A stretch of DNA of 64,000 nucleotides from Gymnodinialimonas ulvae (GCF_037543845.1 NZ_JBBIFX010000001.1:372001-436000); one strand, 5' to 3'. Positions 44,422 to 52,720 are shown, numbered from the stretch's first letter. Notes: a model not told the origin generated them from the sequence alone. Numbers and translations: made by a program.

Positions 44422-44759
44422 AGGCTCCGGCGCGCGCGCATCCGCTTTGGGTGGCCTACATCGTGCATCGGGTGTCGGGCCTTGCGCTGGCGCTGTTCCT
44501 GCCGCTGCATTTCTGGGTGCTGGCGATGGCGGTGAGCGACCCCGGGGGCCTCAACGGATTTCTGGCGATGACCGAGGCCACCTTGGTTAAGATGGCCGAG
44601 TTCGGGCTGGTGTTCCTTTTGGCGGTGCACATGTTTGGGGGCTTGCGCCTTTTGGCGTCGGAATGGCTGCCGTGGCGGCCCGCACAAAAGAGCCTTGCGG
44701 CGGGGGCGGCGGCTTTGTCGTTCCTGATTGCGGGTGCGTTTTTCCTACAGGCGGTATGA
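44418..44759 (+). CDS. Cytochrome b-type membrane subunit 2 of the fumarate-reductase-like complex
   Basis: The 113-residue protein has three membrane helices. IVHRVSGLALALFLPLHFWVL matches the SdhC signature (HRxSG), and LVFLLAVHMFGGLRLLASEW parallels the motif in subunit 1, suggesting the two arose from one ancestor. The ATG overlaps the subunit 1 stop (ATGA). Together the pair would hold a heme b and the quinone site. No other role is likely in this operon position. Confidence 0.88.
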   Translation: MKAPARAHPLWVAYIVHRVSGLALALFLPLHFWVLAMAVSDPGGLNGFLAMTEATLVKMAEFGLVFLLAVHMFGGLRLLASEWLPWRPAQKSLAAGAAALSFLIAGAFFLQAV

Positions 44760-44762
44760 AAT

Positions 44763-46517
44763 ATGACAGTTTCGATTGAACGCCACGACACAGATATCCT
44801 GATCCTCGGCACCGGGGGCGCGGGCCTTTTCGCGGCGCTTCATGCGCAACAGAGCGCGCCGGAGGGCACAAAAATTACTATCGCGGTCAAAGGCTTGATC
44901 GGAAAATGCGGCTGCACGCGGATGGTGCAGGGCGGCTATAACGTGGCGCTTGGCGGCGGCGACAGCGTTGAGCGGCATTTCATGGACACGATCAACGGGG
45001 GCAAATGGCTGCCCAATCAGGACATGGCGTGGCGTCTGTGCGAACAGGCCGTGGTGCGCATCCGTGAGTTGGAAAACGAGGTCGGGTGTTTCTTTGATCG
45101 CAATTCCGACGGCACGCTGCACCAGAAGGCTTTCGCGGGCCAGACGGCGGACCGCACGGTGCATAAGGGCGACCTGACGGGCATCGAAATCATTAACAGA
45201 TTGATGGAAAAGGTGTTGGCCAGCGGTGTCGAAAAGCTTCAGGAGCATCGCGCGATTGGCCTGATCCCGACGAAAGATGGCAGCGCCCTGGCCGGTGTTT
45301 TGATGATCGACATGCGCACGGGCGGGTTCCGGTTCGTGCGCGCCAAGACGGTGCTGATGGCGACCGGCGGCGGCCCGACGATGTACAAATATCATACGCC
45401 CTCGGGCGACAAGACGATGGATGGCCTTGCGATGGCATTGCGCGCGGGCCTGAGCTTGCGCGATATGGAGATGGTGCAGTTCCACCCCACAGGGCTTTTG
45501 GCGGGCGATCACACCCGGATGACCGGCACGGTGCTGGAGGAAGGGTTGCGCGGCGCGGGCGGGCAATTGATCAGCCATTCCGGGCAACGGTTCATGTTCG
45601 ATTACGACGGCAAGGGCGAACGCGCGACCCGAGATGTGGTGAGCCGCGGGATCTATGCTGAGATGCGCAAGAACAACAATCCCGAGCAGGAGGGCGTGTT
45701 CATTTCGATGTCGCACCTCGGGCCGGAATGGGTGGCGCAGAAGTTCAAAGGCATGGTCAAACGCTGCGCCGATAGTGGATTTGACCTTGCGGCGGGCAAG
45801 GTCGAGGTCGTGCCGACGGCGCATTACTTCATGGGGGGCGTGGTCGTGGACGTGGACACGCGCACGGCGATGGAAGGCCTATACGTCGCCGGAGAGGATG
45901 CGGGCGGGGCCCACGGATCGAACCGTTTGGGCGGCAACGGCGTTGCGAATTCAACGGTTTACGGCGGGATTGCCGGGGACACGATGGGCCGCGATGTGCG
46001 TGGCATGACCCTGCGCGAGCCGGATGAAGACGTGCTCAACGCCGAGGTCGCGCGCGCGATTTACCCGTTATCGAAAACCCCCGACCTGATCCTGCCGCTG
46101 CGCAAGCAATTGCAGGAGGTGATGTGGGAAGAGGTCGGCGTGATGCGGACCAAGGCCGGCATGAGGCGCGGATTGACCGGGATCGCCGAGGTGTCGGACG
46201 CGTTGATGGAGGTCGGTGTCGATGACAGCAATCTGGCGTTCAATCTGACGTGGCATGATTGGCTTAACCTGCGGTCGCTTTGTGATATCTCGGACGTGAT
46301 CGCGCAGGCGGGGATCGCGCGCGAAAATTCACGCGGCGCGCATTTCCGCGAAGATTTCCCCGATCCCGGCGCGATGGACGACAGCGAGTTTACCGTGGCG
46401 CGGATGGACGGGGATGGGGTTAAAGTCACCCGTGAGCCCGTTCAATTCACCATCGTCCGCCCGGGCGAGACGATCCTGCCCGAAGGCGAACCCGAAACAT
46501 TGGTGGCAGCACAATGA
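44763..46517 (+). CDS. Fumarate reductase / succinate dehydrogenase-like flavoprotein lacking the FAD-linking His
   Basis: The 584-residue flavoprotein interconverts a dicarboxylate pair such as succinate/fumarate. FAD-binding ILGTGGAGLFAALHA opens the chain, and the catalytic set is intact: H241 (FHPTG), E259/E260, R290/R295 (ATRDVVSR), H354 (AHYFMGG) and R388 (SNRLGGN). At the covalent FAD position, where SdhA has His in SHTVAAQGG, this protein reads GCTRMVQGG, with C51 in its place. Covalent FAD is needed for succinate oxidation in classic enzymes, so this one may favour fumarate reduction or another substrate. The stop overlaps the hydratase alpha gene by 4 nt. L-aspartate oxidase is the main alternative, less likely given subunits B, C and D. 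Confidence 0.9.
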   Translation: MTVSIERHDTDILILGTGGAGLFAALHAQQSAPEGTKITIAVKGLIGKCGCTRMVQGGYNVALGGGDSVERHFMDTINGGKWLPNQDMAWRLCEQAVVRIRELENEVGCFFDRNSDGTLHQKAFAGQTADRTVHKGDLTGIEIINRLMEKVLASGVEKLQEHRAIGLIPTKDGSALAGVLMIDMRTGGFRFVRAKTVLMATGGGPTMYKYHTPSGDKTMDGLAMALRAGLSLRDMEMVQFHPTGLLAGDHTRMTGTVLEEGLRGAGGQLISHSGQRFMFDYDGKGERATRDVVSRGIYAEMRKNNNPEQEGVFISMSHLGPEWVAQKFKGMVKRCADSGFDLAAGKVEVVPTAHYFMGGVVVDVDTRTAMEGLYVAGEDAGGAHGSNRLGGNGVANSTVYGGIAGDTMGRDVRGMTLREPDEDVLNAEVARAIYPLSKTPDLILPLRKQLQEVMWEEVGVMRTKAGMRRGLTGIAEVSDALMEVGVDDSNLAFNLTWHDWLNLRSLCDISDVIAQAGIARENSRGAHFREDFPDPGAMDDSEFTVARMDGDGVKVTREPVQFTIVRPGETILPEGEPETLVAAQ

Positions 46518-47470
46518 TACCGATTAACCTGATACAACAAACGGCCGAAACCCTGATGGACAAGGCCGCGATTGAGATCCCGCAGGATTACCTCGACGGG
46601 TTGCAAAAGGCTGCCAAGACGGAAGACGGGGATCTGTCATCGTTCGTGCTCAAGGCGATGTTGGACAATTACGAGGCCGCAAAGGAAGACCGCCGCGCGA
46701 TGTGCGGGGACACGGGCGTGCCGCGGTGGTTTGTGAAGATGGGCAACGAGGCGCAGGTAGAGGGCGGCATGATCGCGTTGGAGGCCGCGTTGCGCCGGGC
46801 AACGGCCAGCGCCACCAACGGGGTGCCACTCAGGCCCAACCGTGTGCATCCGCTGTGGCGGACGGACCATGACAACAACGTCGGCATCGGCGCGCCCGAG
46901 ATCGAATACGGCTTTGAACCCGAGGGCGAGTGGATCGACCTGATCACCGTGCACAAGGGCGGGTTGTTCGGCACCGATTACCGGATGCTGTTCCCGTCCG
47001 ACGGGATTCAGGGGATCAAGCGCTTCTACCTCGACAGCTTGATGGCATTCGGCAAGCGCGGCCTTGCGTGCCAACCCGCAATTATCGGGATCGGGCTTGG
47101 CGGGTCGAAGGACACCTGCATGGTGCTTGGCAAACGGGCCTCGATCCTACGCACGGTGGGCAGCCGCAACAGTGATCCGCGCATCGCCGAGATGGAGGAC
47201 GAGTTCAAGGAACTTGGCAATTCCATCGGCATGGGTGCCATGGGATTTGTGGGCAAAAACATGGTGATCGATTGCAATATCGAGGTGGGTTACTGCCACA
47301 CGGGCGGCATGCCGATGTCGGTGCATGCGTTCTGTTTGTCGTCGCGCAGGGCGGTTGCGCGCATCCATGCCGATGGCCGCGTTGAACACCGGACCGACCC
47401 TGATTGGTTCACCAATTATCAGCGCCGGGAAACCGTCGAGTGGGAACCGGCCCGGGAGGCTGCTGAATGA
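46514..47470 (+). CDS. Class I fumarase / L-tartrate dehydratase-type alpha subunit
   Basis: The 318-residue product is the N-terminal half of class I Fe-S fumarase. The cluster cysteines are C64 (MCGDTGVP), C186 (ACQPAIIGIGLGG) and C261 (YCHTGGMP). Members add or remove water from fumarate, mesaconate or tartrate. The 64-68 CGDTG motif replaces the CQDTG common in true fumarases, a change also seen in dehydratases of other dicarboxylates. The ATG overlaps the flavoprotein stop, so the dehydrogenase and hydratase are coupled. The stop overlaps the start of the micro-ORF. Tartrate and fumarate forms cannot be separated here. Confidence 0.88.
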   Translation: MIPINLIQQTAETLMDKAAIEIPQDYLDGLQKAAKTEDGDLSSFVLKAMLDNYEAAKEDRRAMCGDTGVPRWFVKMGNEAQVEGGMIALEAALRRATASATNGVPLRPNRVHPLWRTDHDNNVGIGAPEIEYGFEPEGEWIDLITVHKGGLFGTDYRMLFPSDGIQGIKRFYLDSLMAFGKRGLACQPAIIGIGLGGSKDTCMVLGKRASILRTVGSRNSDPRIAEMEDEFKELGNSIGMGAMGFVGKNMVIDCNIEVGYCHTGGMPMSVHAFCLSSRRAVARIHADGRVEHRTDPDWFTNYQRRETVEWEPAREAAE

Positions 47471-47568
47471 CGTTGGTTATTCACCGAAAAAACCACTGGG
47501 TGCGCAAGGCTGTCTTTGCCTTGCATAGATCACTGGCCCAAACGTTCGAACATCTGGGAGAAATTTGA
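47467..47568 (+). CDS. Micro-ORF coupling the hydratase alpha and beta genes, 33 residues
   Basis: Reading frame ATG 47467 to TGA 47566-47568 exactly fills the 97-bp gap between the two hydratase genes. Its ATG overlaps the alpha stop as ATGA, and its TGA overlaps the beta start as TGATG. The 33-residue product begins MTLVIHRKNHWVRKAVFALH and ends FEHLGEI. It is basic at the start (HRKNHWVRK), amphipathic after that, and contains one Trp and four His. The ribosome site of the beta gene (GGGAG) lies within its last codons. The perfect double overlap argues for translation. Whether the peptide is a subunit, a stabiliser or only a coupling device is not known. Confidence 0.6.
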   Translation: MTLVIHRKNHWVRKAVFALHRSLAQTFEHLGEI

Positions 47569-48233
47569 TGGCCCCGCGCGAAATCATCCTTTCGACCACG
47601 CCCAGTGACGAAGACATCGCGCAATTGCGGCTTGGCGATGTCGTTTACCTGTCGGGGCTGATGTATACGGCGCGCGAGGGTGTTTACATGCGCGCGCTGG
47701 AAGATCAGGCGAACATCCCGATGGAGCTTCCGAGCCAATCGGCGGCCAACTTCCATTGCTCTCCGGCGGCGCGGATCAACCCCGACGGCTCGTTCGACAT
47801 GGGCGCGGTGACGGCCACCGCCTCGTTCCGGTTTGCCAAGTGGTTGCCGGAATGGATGGCCAAGACCGGCGCGAAGCTGATCGTGGGCAAGGGCGGGATG
47901 ACGTCGAAGGATTACAAGGAATATTTCGTGCCCAACGGCGCGGTGTATCTGTCGACCGTCGGCTACGGGACCGGCGCGTTGTTGGGGCGCGGGGTGGAGA
48001 ATGTGGAGGCCGTGCATTGGAACGAAGAGCTTGGCCTCGCGCAGGCGATGTGGGTGATCAAATGCAACCGGATGGGGCCGTTTATCGTGGCCTCGGATTT
48101 CAACGGGAATTGCCTGTTCGAGCGCGAGAACGCGAAGATCGCAGAGAATGTCGCGCGGGTCTACGAGGGCACGAAGCCCGCGGTCCTCAAGCGCTATGGC
48201 GAGAGCGACGACCGCACCGATGAGGTGATCTAG
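47568..48233 (+). CDS. Class I fumarase / L-tartrate dehydratase-type beta subunit
   Basis: The 221-residue product is the C-terminal half of class I fumarase. It shows LRLGDVVYLSGLMYTAREGVYMRAL near 19-43, GAVTATASFRFAKW, GKGGMTSKDYKEYFVPNGAVYLSTVGYGTG, and EAVHWNEELGLAQAMWVIKCNRMGPFIVA. Together with the alpha subunit it makes the active heterodimer. ATG 47568 with GGGAG upstream is chosen over the TTG at 47565. Its stop overlaps the convergent TSUP gene by 4 bp. Split subunits are typical of tartrate dehydratase and of some thermophile-type fumarases. Confidence 0.9.
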   Translation: MAPREIILSTTPSDEDIAQLRLGDVVYLSGLMYTAREGVYMRALEDQANIPMELPSQSAANFHCSPAARINPDGSFDMGAVTATASFRFAKWLPEWMAKTGAKLIVGKGGMTSKDYKEYFVPNGAVYLSTVGYGTGALLGRGVENVEAVHWNEELGLAQAMWVIKCNRMGPFIVASDFNGNCLFERENAKIAENVARVYEGTKPAVLKRYGESDDRTDEVI

Positions 48234-48976
48234 GTCAGCTCGCTGAGCAGGATGCCGACGCCCATCGCGAGGCACAACAGGATCAGGATGCGCCGAAAGC
48301 CAGTGTCGCTGAGCCGTCGGAAGACGTAGATCCCGACCTGAGCCGCGAGTAATCCGCTGGGGATGGTGATCGCCAGCGCAGGCAGCGCGCCCTCATAGGC
48401 ACCGCGCCAGTACAGCAGCACAACAGTGGTCGTCAGCATGACCATATTGAACGGTTGCAGCACGGCGCGGGTTTCGAATTTGGTCCAGGGGCGCAGCGAC
48501 ATCCACATCGACGGAAGCGCCCCGGACATGCCCGCAGCGCCGCCGAGCACGCCGCCGATGCCCCCGATGGCGGCGTCGATGACTGGCGTGCGACGGGTGA
48601 AGGCGGGAAGGGCGCGGCGAAACGCGAAATAGCCGCCGTACAGGATCAGGAACCCGGCCACGCCAAAACGCAATACGGCGGTGTCGAGCCCGCTGAGCAG
48701 CCAGATGCCGACGGGTACTCCGACGAGCCCGGGCAGGACAAAGCGCAACAGGCGTTTGGGGTGGTCGAAGATGGATGCGCGCACGACCCAAAGGCCCTGA
48801 ACGCCTGCGACGACCGACATCAACGCCACGATAGCCACGGCTGTGACCGGGTCGAGAACCACGAGGTAGAACCCCAGTGCAAACAGCGCGGTACCGGTGC
48901 CCGACAGGCCGTTGATGAAGCCCCCCGCAGCGGCGCCGAGCACCAGAAAGAAAATCGTTTCAACGGGCATGCGCAT
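48230..48976 (-). CDS. TSUP family (TauE/SafE-type) membrane exporter
   Basis: The 248-residue protein has eight hydrophobic segments and the TSUP layout: FFLVLGAAAGGFINGLSGTGTALFALGFY at the N-terminus and IGGIGGVLGGAAGMSGALPSMWM at the second repeat. Family members export sulfite, sulfonates or other organic anions. It lies downstream of the LysR gene, overlapping it by 17 bp, so the pair is likely a regulated unit. ATG 48970 is a second possible start. Proximity to the dicarboxylate operon could mean export of an acid product, which is only inference. Confidence 0.85.
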   Translation of the reverse strand: MRMPVETIFFLVLGAAAGGFINGLSGTGTALFALGFYLVVLDPVTAVAIVALMSVVAGVQGLWVVRASIFDHPKRLLRFVLPGLVGVPVGIWLLSGLDTAVLRFGVAGFLILYGGYFAFRRALPAFTRRTPVIDAAIGGIGGVLGGAAGMSGALPSMWMSLRPWTKFETRAVLQPFNMVMLTTTVVLLYWRGAYEGALPALAITIPSGLLAAQVGIYVFRRLSDTGFRRILILLCLAMGVGILLSELT

Positions 48977-49844
48977 CTTTCAGCACGTGGCGAAGGGCGG
49001 CGAGAACTTCCTCGATCGCGCGGGCCTTGAGTGGTGTTTCGGCGTGGGCGAGGCCCACGATCCGGGAGGGCGCGTCGGGGCCAAGTGGCAGACGTTTGAC
49101 GGGCACGGCGTCGGCCGGCGGAACGGCCAGTCGAGGGATAATCGAAACGCCCAGATTGGCATGGACCATGCTGGTGATCGCCTCCAGCCCGTCCAGTTCC
49201 ATCGTCTCGGACACGCGCAGGCCTTGGGAGACGATCCAATTGTCGATCAATGTGCCGACGACCGCGTCGCGATTGAACCTGATGTAGGGCCGCGTCGCCA
49301 GAAGGGTGAGTGGATCATCCTCAACATCGTGCGGGGCGGTGATCAGTTCCAGCGGCTCGCGCGCGAGGTCGTGGAAAACCAGACCCGCGGGCAGAAGGTG
49401 GGGCCGCGAGGCGAGGGTGGCATCAAGCTCCCCGCGCTGAACATCGGTCAGAAGCGCACTGGTCAGGCCGGGGCGGATGTGCAGGCCGACCTCGGGAAAG
49501 CGCGCCTTTAGAATGGCCATGGCGCGCGGGGTCAGGCCGGTCAAAGTGGTGCGCAGCGCGCCCAGATTAAGGGTCCCGCTTAGCCCGTCATCGGACAAGA
49601 CGGCGCTGGCCAATCCGTCGTAATCGGCGATCAGACGCCGGGCGCGCGCAGCCACCTGCTGCCCGATGGGGGTCAGTGTGGGCGTGCGGGTGGAGCGGTC
49701 GAACAGGGCGAGGCCGAGGTCCTCTTCCAGACTGCGCATCTGCTGGCTGACGGCTGCATGGGTGACATGGACCACATCGGCGGCTGCGCTGAAGGTCTTG
49801 GTGTCCGCGACGGCGACGAAGGTTTTGAGCAGGCGAATGGTCAC
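48960..49844 (-). CDS. LysR-family transcriptional regulator
   Basis: The protein of about 294 residues has the LysR helix-turn-helix near its N-terminus (LKTFVAVADTKTFSAAADVV and HAAVSQQMRSLEEDLGLALFDR) and a periplasmic-binding-fold effector domain. The start is uncertain: GTG 49844 puts the HTH at the usual distance, while GTG 49877 adds 11 residues. Neither has a strong ribosome site. LysR proteins often control a nearby operon. The TSUP gene (overlapping downstream) and the ABC operon upstream are the likely targets. It is not possible to name the effector. Confidence 0.9.
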   Translation of the reverse strand: MTIRLLKTFVAVADTKTFSAAADVVHVTHAAVSQQMRSLEEDLGLALFDRSTRTPTLTPIGQQVAARARRLIADYDGLASAVLSDDGLSGTLNLGALRTTLTGLTPRAMAILKARFPEVGLHIRPGLTSALLTDVQRGELDATLASRPHLLPAGLVFHDLAREPLELITAPHDVEDDPLTLLATRPYIRFNRDAVVGTLIDNWIVSQGLRVSETMELDGLEAITSMVHANLGVSIIPRLAVPPADAVPVKRLPLGPDAPSRIVGLAHAETPLKARAIEEVLAALRHVLKDAHAR

Positions 49845-49903
49845 TTGGTAAGCTTGCCTTACACGAGCGGTGGTCACAAGGTGGAGAGTGTAAGGAGGCC
49901 TTC

Positions 49904-49936
49904 AAAAAGAGAAGGCCCGCGGACATGCCACGGGCC
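49904..49936 (-). terminator. Rho-independent terminator of the ABC operon
   Basis: On the minus strand GGCCCGTGG-CATGT-CCGCGGGCC is followed by TTCTCTTTTT. The stem of 9 bp (one G-U) and 5-nt loop lie 25 nt past the ATPase stop codon. It separates the ABC operon from the LysR gene. Confidence 0.8.
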
Positions 49937-49961
49937 AATTCCGTTGCGGATACGCGCCGCG

Positions 49962-50717
49962 TCAGATTGCGAGGTATTCTTCGCGCAATTCCTTGTTGTC
50001 GAGCACTTCCTTGGCGGAGCCGTCGAACACCACGCTGCCGGTGTCGAGGATCACGGCCCTGTCGGCGAGGTTGAGTGCCGCGATGGCGTTCTGTTCGACG
50101 ATCACGGTGGTGATCCCCTGTTCGCGGATGATGTCGAGCGTCTTGGCGATTTCCTGCACGATGACGGGCGCCAGGCCTTCATAGGGTTCGTCCAGCAACA
50201 AAACCTTCACGTCGCGGGCCAATGCGCGGGCGATGGAGAGCATTTGTTGCTCGCCGCCCGAAAGCGTCACGCCCTCCTGCTTGCGGCGCTCGCCCAGGCG
50301 GGGGAACAGTTCATAAAGGCGCTCGAACGACCAGCCGATGGGCGGGGCGATCTGCGCCAACTTCAGGTTTTCTTCCACCGTCAGGCCGGGGATGATCCGC
50401 CGATCTTCGGGGACAAGTCCGATGCCAACGCCCGCGGCCTCATGGCTTTTCATCTTGTGCAACGGCTGATGGTCGAGCCAGATTTCGCCATGGCGCAACT
50501 CCGGGTCATCGACCCGTGCGATGGTGCGCAGGGTAGAGGTCTTGCCGGCCCCGTTGCGGCCCAGAAGGGCGAGGATCTCGCCCTCGTGCACGTTGAAGGA
50601 CACGTGCTGGACGATGTAGCTTTCGTCGTAATAGGCGTCGATCTCCCAAACCGAAAGGAACGCCGGGGCGTGGCTTGAGAAGTTGGTGGATCGGTCGAAC
50701 TCGGGTTTCTCGTTCAT
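49962..50717 (-). CDS. Branched-chain-type ABC transporter ATPase (LivF-like)
   Basis: The 251-residue ATPase has Walker A GRNGAGKT, Q-loop region, the signature LSGGEQQMLSIARAL and Walker B VLLLDEPYEGLAP, all typical of LivF in HAAT-family transporters. The N-terminus (residues 1-20) is a little longer than usual. ATG 50717 lies 15 bp after the LivG-like stop; the longer open frame overlaps that gene and is rejected. It is the last gene in the operon, before a terminator. The substrate could be amino acids, amides, urea or dicarboxylates, not decidable here. Confidence 0.92.
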   Translation of the reverse strand: MNEKPEFDRSTNFSSHAPAFLSVWEIDAYYDESYIVQHVSFNVHEGEILALLGRNGAGKTSTLRTIARVDDPELRHGEIWLDHQPLHKMKSHEAAGVGIGLVPEDRRIIPGLTVEENLKLAQIAPPIGWSFERLYELFPRLGERRKQEGVTLSGGEQQMLSIARALARDVKVLLLDEPYEGLAPVIVQEIAKTLDIIREQGITTVIVEQNAIAALNLADRAVILDTGSVVFDGSAKEVLDNKELREEYLAI

Positions 50718-50731
50718 GTCTGTATCCCCCC

Positions 50732-51490
50732 TCAGACCTGTGTTTCGCCAAGGTAGGCTTCGCGGACCTTCGGGTGGCCCTTGATGTTTTCCGGCGTGTC
50801 TTCGACCAGCGGCGTGCCCTGGGCCAGAACGGTGATCCTGTCGGCCAGCGAGAAGACGACATGCATGTCGTGCTCGATGATCGCCATGGTGATGTTGCGC
50901 TTTTCCTTGATCTCCTTGAGGAGCTCGATGGTGTTGTTGGTATCGGCGCGCGCCATGCCCGCAGTCGGTTCGTCCAGCAACAACAGCCGGGGCTGCTGCA
51001 CGAGGCACATCGCCATCTCAAGACGCCGTTTGTCGCCGCGCGAGAGCGAGCTGGCCTGCATGTCACGCTTGGAAAGCATGTTCACCTCGTCGAGCATGCC
51101 CTCGGCCTCGGCGTTCAGGGCCTTTTCGGAGCGGATCGACGTGATGGCATGCAACGCGTAGGAACCGTCCCGACGCGCAAGGCAAGGGATCAGCATGTTC
51201 TCCATCACGCTCAGGTCGCCGAAGATTTCGGGCGTCTGGAACACGCGGCTGATGCCCATCTGGTTGATCTGGTGCGGTTTGCGCCCCAGAACATTGCGCT
51301 CCTCGAAGGTGACCGACCCGGTGTCAGGCTTCAGCTTGCCTACCAGCACGTTCAGCAACGTGGACTTGCCCGCGCCGTTGGGGCCGATGATGGCATGGCA
51401 GGTGCCTTCCATCACGTCGAGGTTCACATCGCCAAGCGCCTGAAGGCCACCAAAGCGTTTGTTCACATTCTTGACTTCAAGAAGTCCCAT
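50732..51490 (-). CDS. Branched-chain-type ABC transporter ATPase (LivG-like)
   Basis: The 252-residue ATPase has Walker A GPNGAGKST, the LivG segment RVFQTPEIFGDLSVMENML and Walker B LLLLDEPTAGMARAD, typical of LivG. The signature region reads SLSRGDKRRLEMAMCL, a variant in which the usual LSxGxxR is LSRGDKR. Similar forms occur in urea- and short-chain-amide-type HAAT ATPases. GTAAGGAACG precedes the ATG. It sits between the LivM-like and LivF-like genes with 10-15-bp spacing. Confidence 0.92.
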   Translation of the reverse strand: MGLLEVKNVNKRFGGLQALGDVNLDVMEGTCHAIIGPNGAGKSTLLNVLVGKLKPDTGSVTFEERNVLGRKPHQINQMGISRVFQTPEIFGDLSVMENMLIPCLARRDGSYALHAITSIRSEKALNAEAEGMLDEVNMLSKRDMQASSLSRGDKRRLEMAMCLVQQPRLLLLDEPTAGMARADTNNTIELLKEIKEKRNITMAIIEHDMHVVFSLADRITVLAQGTPLVEDTPENIKGHPKVREAYLGETQV

Positions 51491-51501
51491 CGTTGCGTTC
51501 C

Positions 51502-52716
51502 TTACTCACCGGGGCCGGGTTGGGGGGCGGGACTGGGCGGCACGGCGCCCGGGTCTTTGCTCTTGCGCGAGAACAGGCCGTAGATCTTGCGCCCGCCTTC
51601 CACGATCCCGCCGGGCAGGAAAATCACCACGATCATGAACACAAGGCCCAGGGTCAGGTGCCAGCCGGAGCCGACGAAGGGATAGATGATGTTGACCAGA
51701 AGGTTCTCCAGCCCGTCGGGCAGGGGCGCGAACCATTCATGCAGCACCGACGAGTTGATCGTCGAAATGATCGCTTCGAGATAGGTGATCAGGCCCGCGC
51801 CCAGGATCGGGCCGATCAGCGTTCCGACCCCGCCCAGGATGGTCATCAAAACGACCTCGCCCGAGGCGGTCCACAGCATGCGCTCGGCGCCTGCGAGGGG
51901 GTCCATCGACACCATCAGACCGCCCGCGAGGCCCGCGAACATGCCCGAGATCACGAAGGCCGCCAGTGTGTAGGGCCGCGCATTCAGGCCGGTGTAGCTC
52001 ATCCGGCTCTGGTTCGACTTCACCGCGCGCAGCATCAGGCCGAATGGCGACCGGAACAGGCGGATGGTGAAGTAGAAGGCCAGCGCAAACACAACGGCTG
52101 CGAAATAGTAGCCGACCGAAAAAGTGAACGACCATGCCCCGATATCAAGCGTCGTGGTGGCGTTCATCGGCAAGCCGAACAGGTGCGGCACGGGGATGTT
52201 GCCGGCCTCGGTCTGCGGCACGCCGATGATACGGGGATCATCGAGGGCCAGTTGCAGGCCGGTCTCGCCGCCGGTGATCGGCGTGAGCACCGAATAGGCG
52301 AGGCTGTAGCACATTTGCGCGAAGGCCAGCGTCAGGATCGAGAAATAGATGCCCGACCGGCGCAGTGAAATGTAGCCGATCAGAAGCGAGAACAGGCCCG
52401 CTACGATGGTCGACACGATCAGCGCCGGGATCACGTTCATCGTCAGCAGCTTGAACATCCACACCCCGGCATAGGAGCCGATCCCAAGGAAGGCCGCGTG
52501 GCCGAACGAGAGGTAGCCGGTCAATCCGAACAGGATGTTGAACCCCACCGCGAAGAGCCCGAAGATCACCAGGCGCTGCATCATGTCGGGATAGCCCGCG
52601 TTGAATTGCGCCATGCCGGAGCCATCGGGAAACGGGTTGAGGAAGAAGGGGGCGAAGACCAGCATGACCAATACGATGATGTAGAGCCGTGCGTCTTTTG
52701 CGTTGAGACCCAGCAT
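51502..52716 (-). CDS. Branched-chain-type ABC permease (LivM-like)
   Basis: The 404-residue permease has about nine to ten hydrophobic segments. NILFGLTGYLSFGHAAFLGIGSYAG is the LivM hallmark. GGVGTLIGPILGAGLITYLE, near the C-terminus, is the coupling segment shared with LivH. A charged Lys/Arg-rich tail with a Pro-rich end (PSPAPQPGPGE) follows the last helix. GGAGGAAT precedes the ATG with ideal spacing. Third gene in the operon. Confidence 0.92.
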   Translation of the reverse strand: MLGLNAKDARLYIIVLVMLVFAPFFLNPFPDGSGMAQFNAGYPDMMQRLVIFGLFAVGFNILFGLTGYLSFGHAAFLGIGSYAGVWMFKLLTMNVIPALIVSTIVAGLFSLLIGYISLRRSGIYFSILTLAFAQMCYSLAYSVLTPITGGETGLQLALDDPRIIGVPQTEAGNIPVPHLFGLPMNATTTLDIGAWSFTFSVGYYFAAVVFALAFYFTIRLFRSPFGLMLRAVKSNQSRMSYTGLNARPYTLAAFVISGMFAGLAGGLMVSMDPLAGAERMLWTASGEVVLMTILGGVGTLIGPILGAGLITYLEAIISTINSSVLHEWFAPLPDGLENLLVNIIYPFVGSGWHLTLGLVFMIVVIFLPGGIVEGGRKIYGLFSRKSKDPGAVPPSPAPQPGPGE

Positions 52717-52720
52717 ATTC

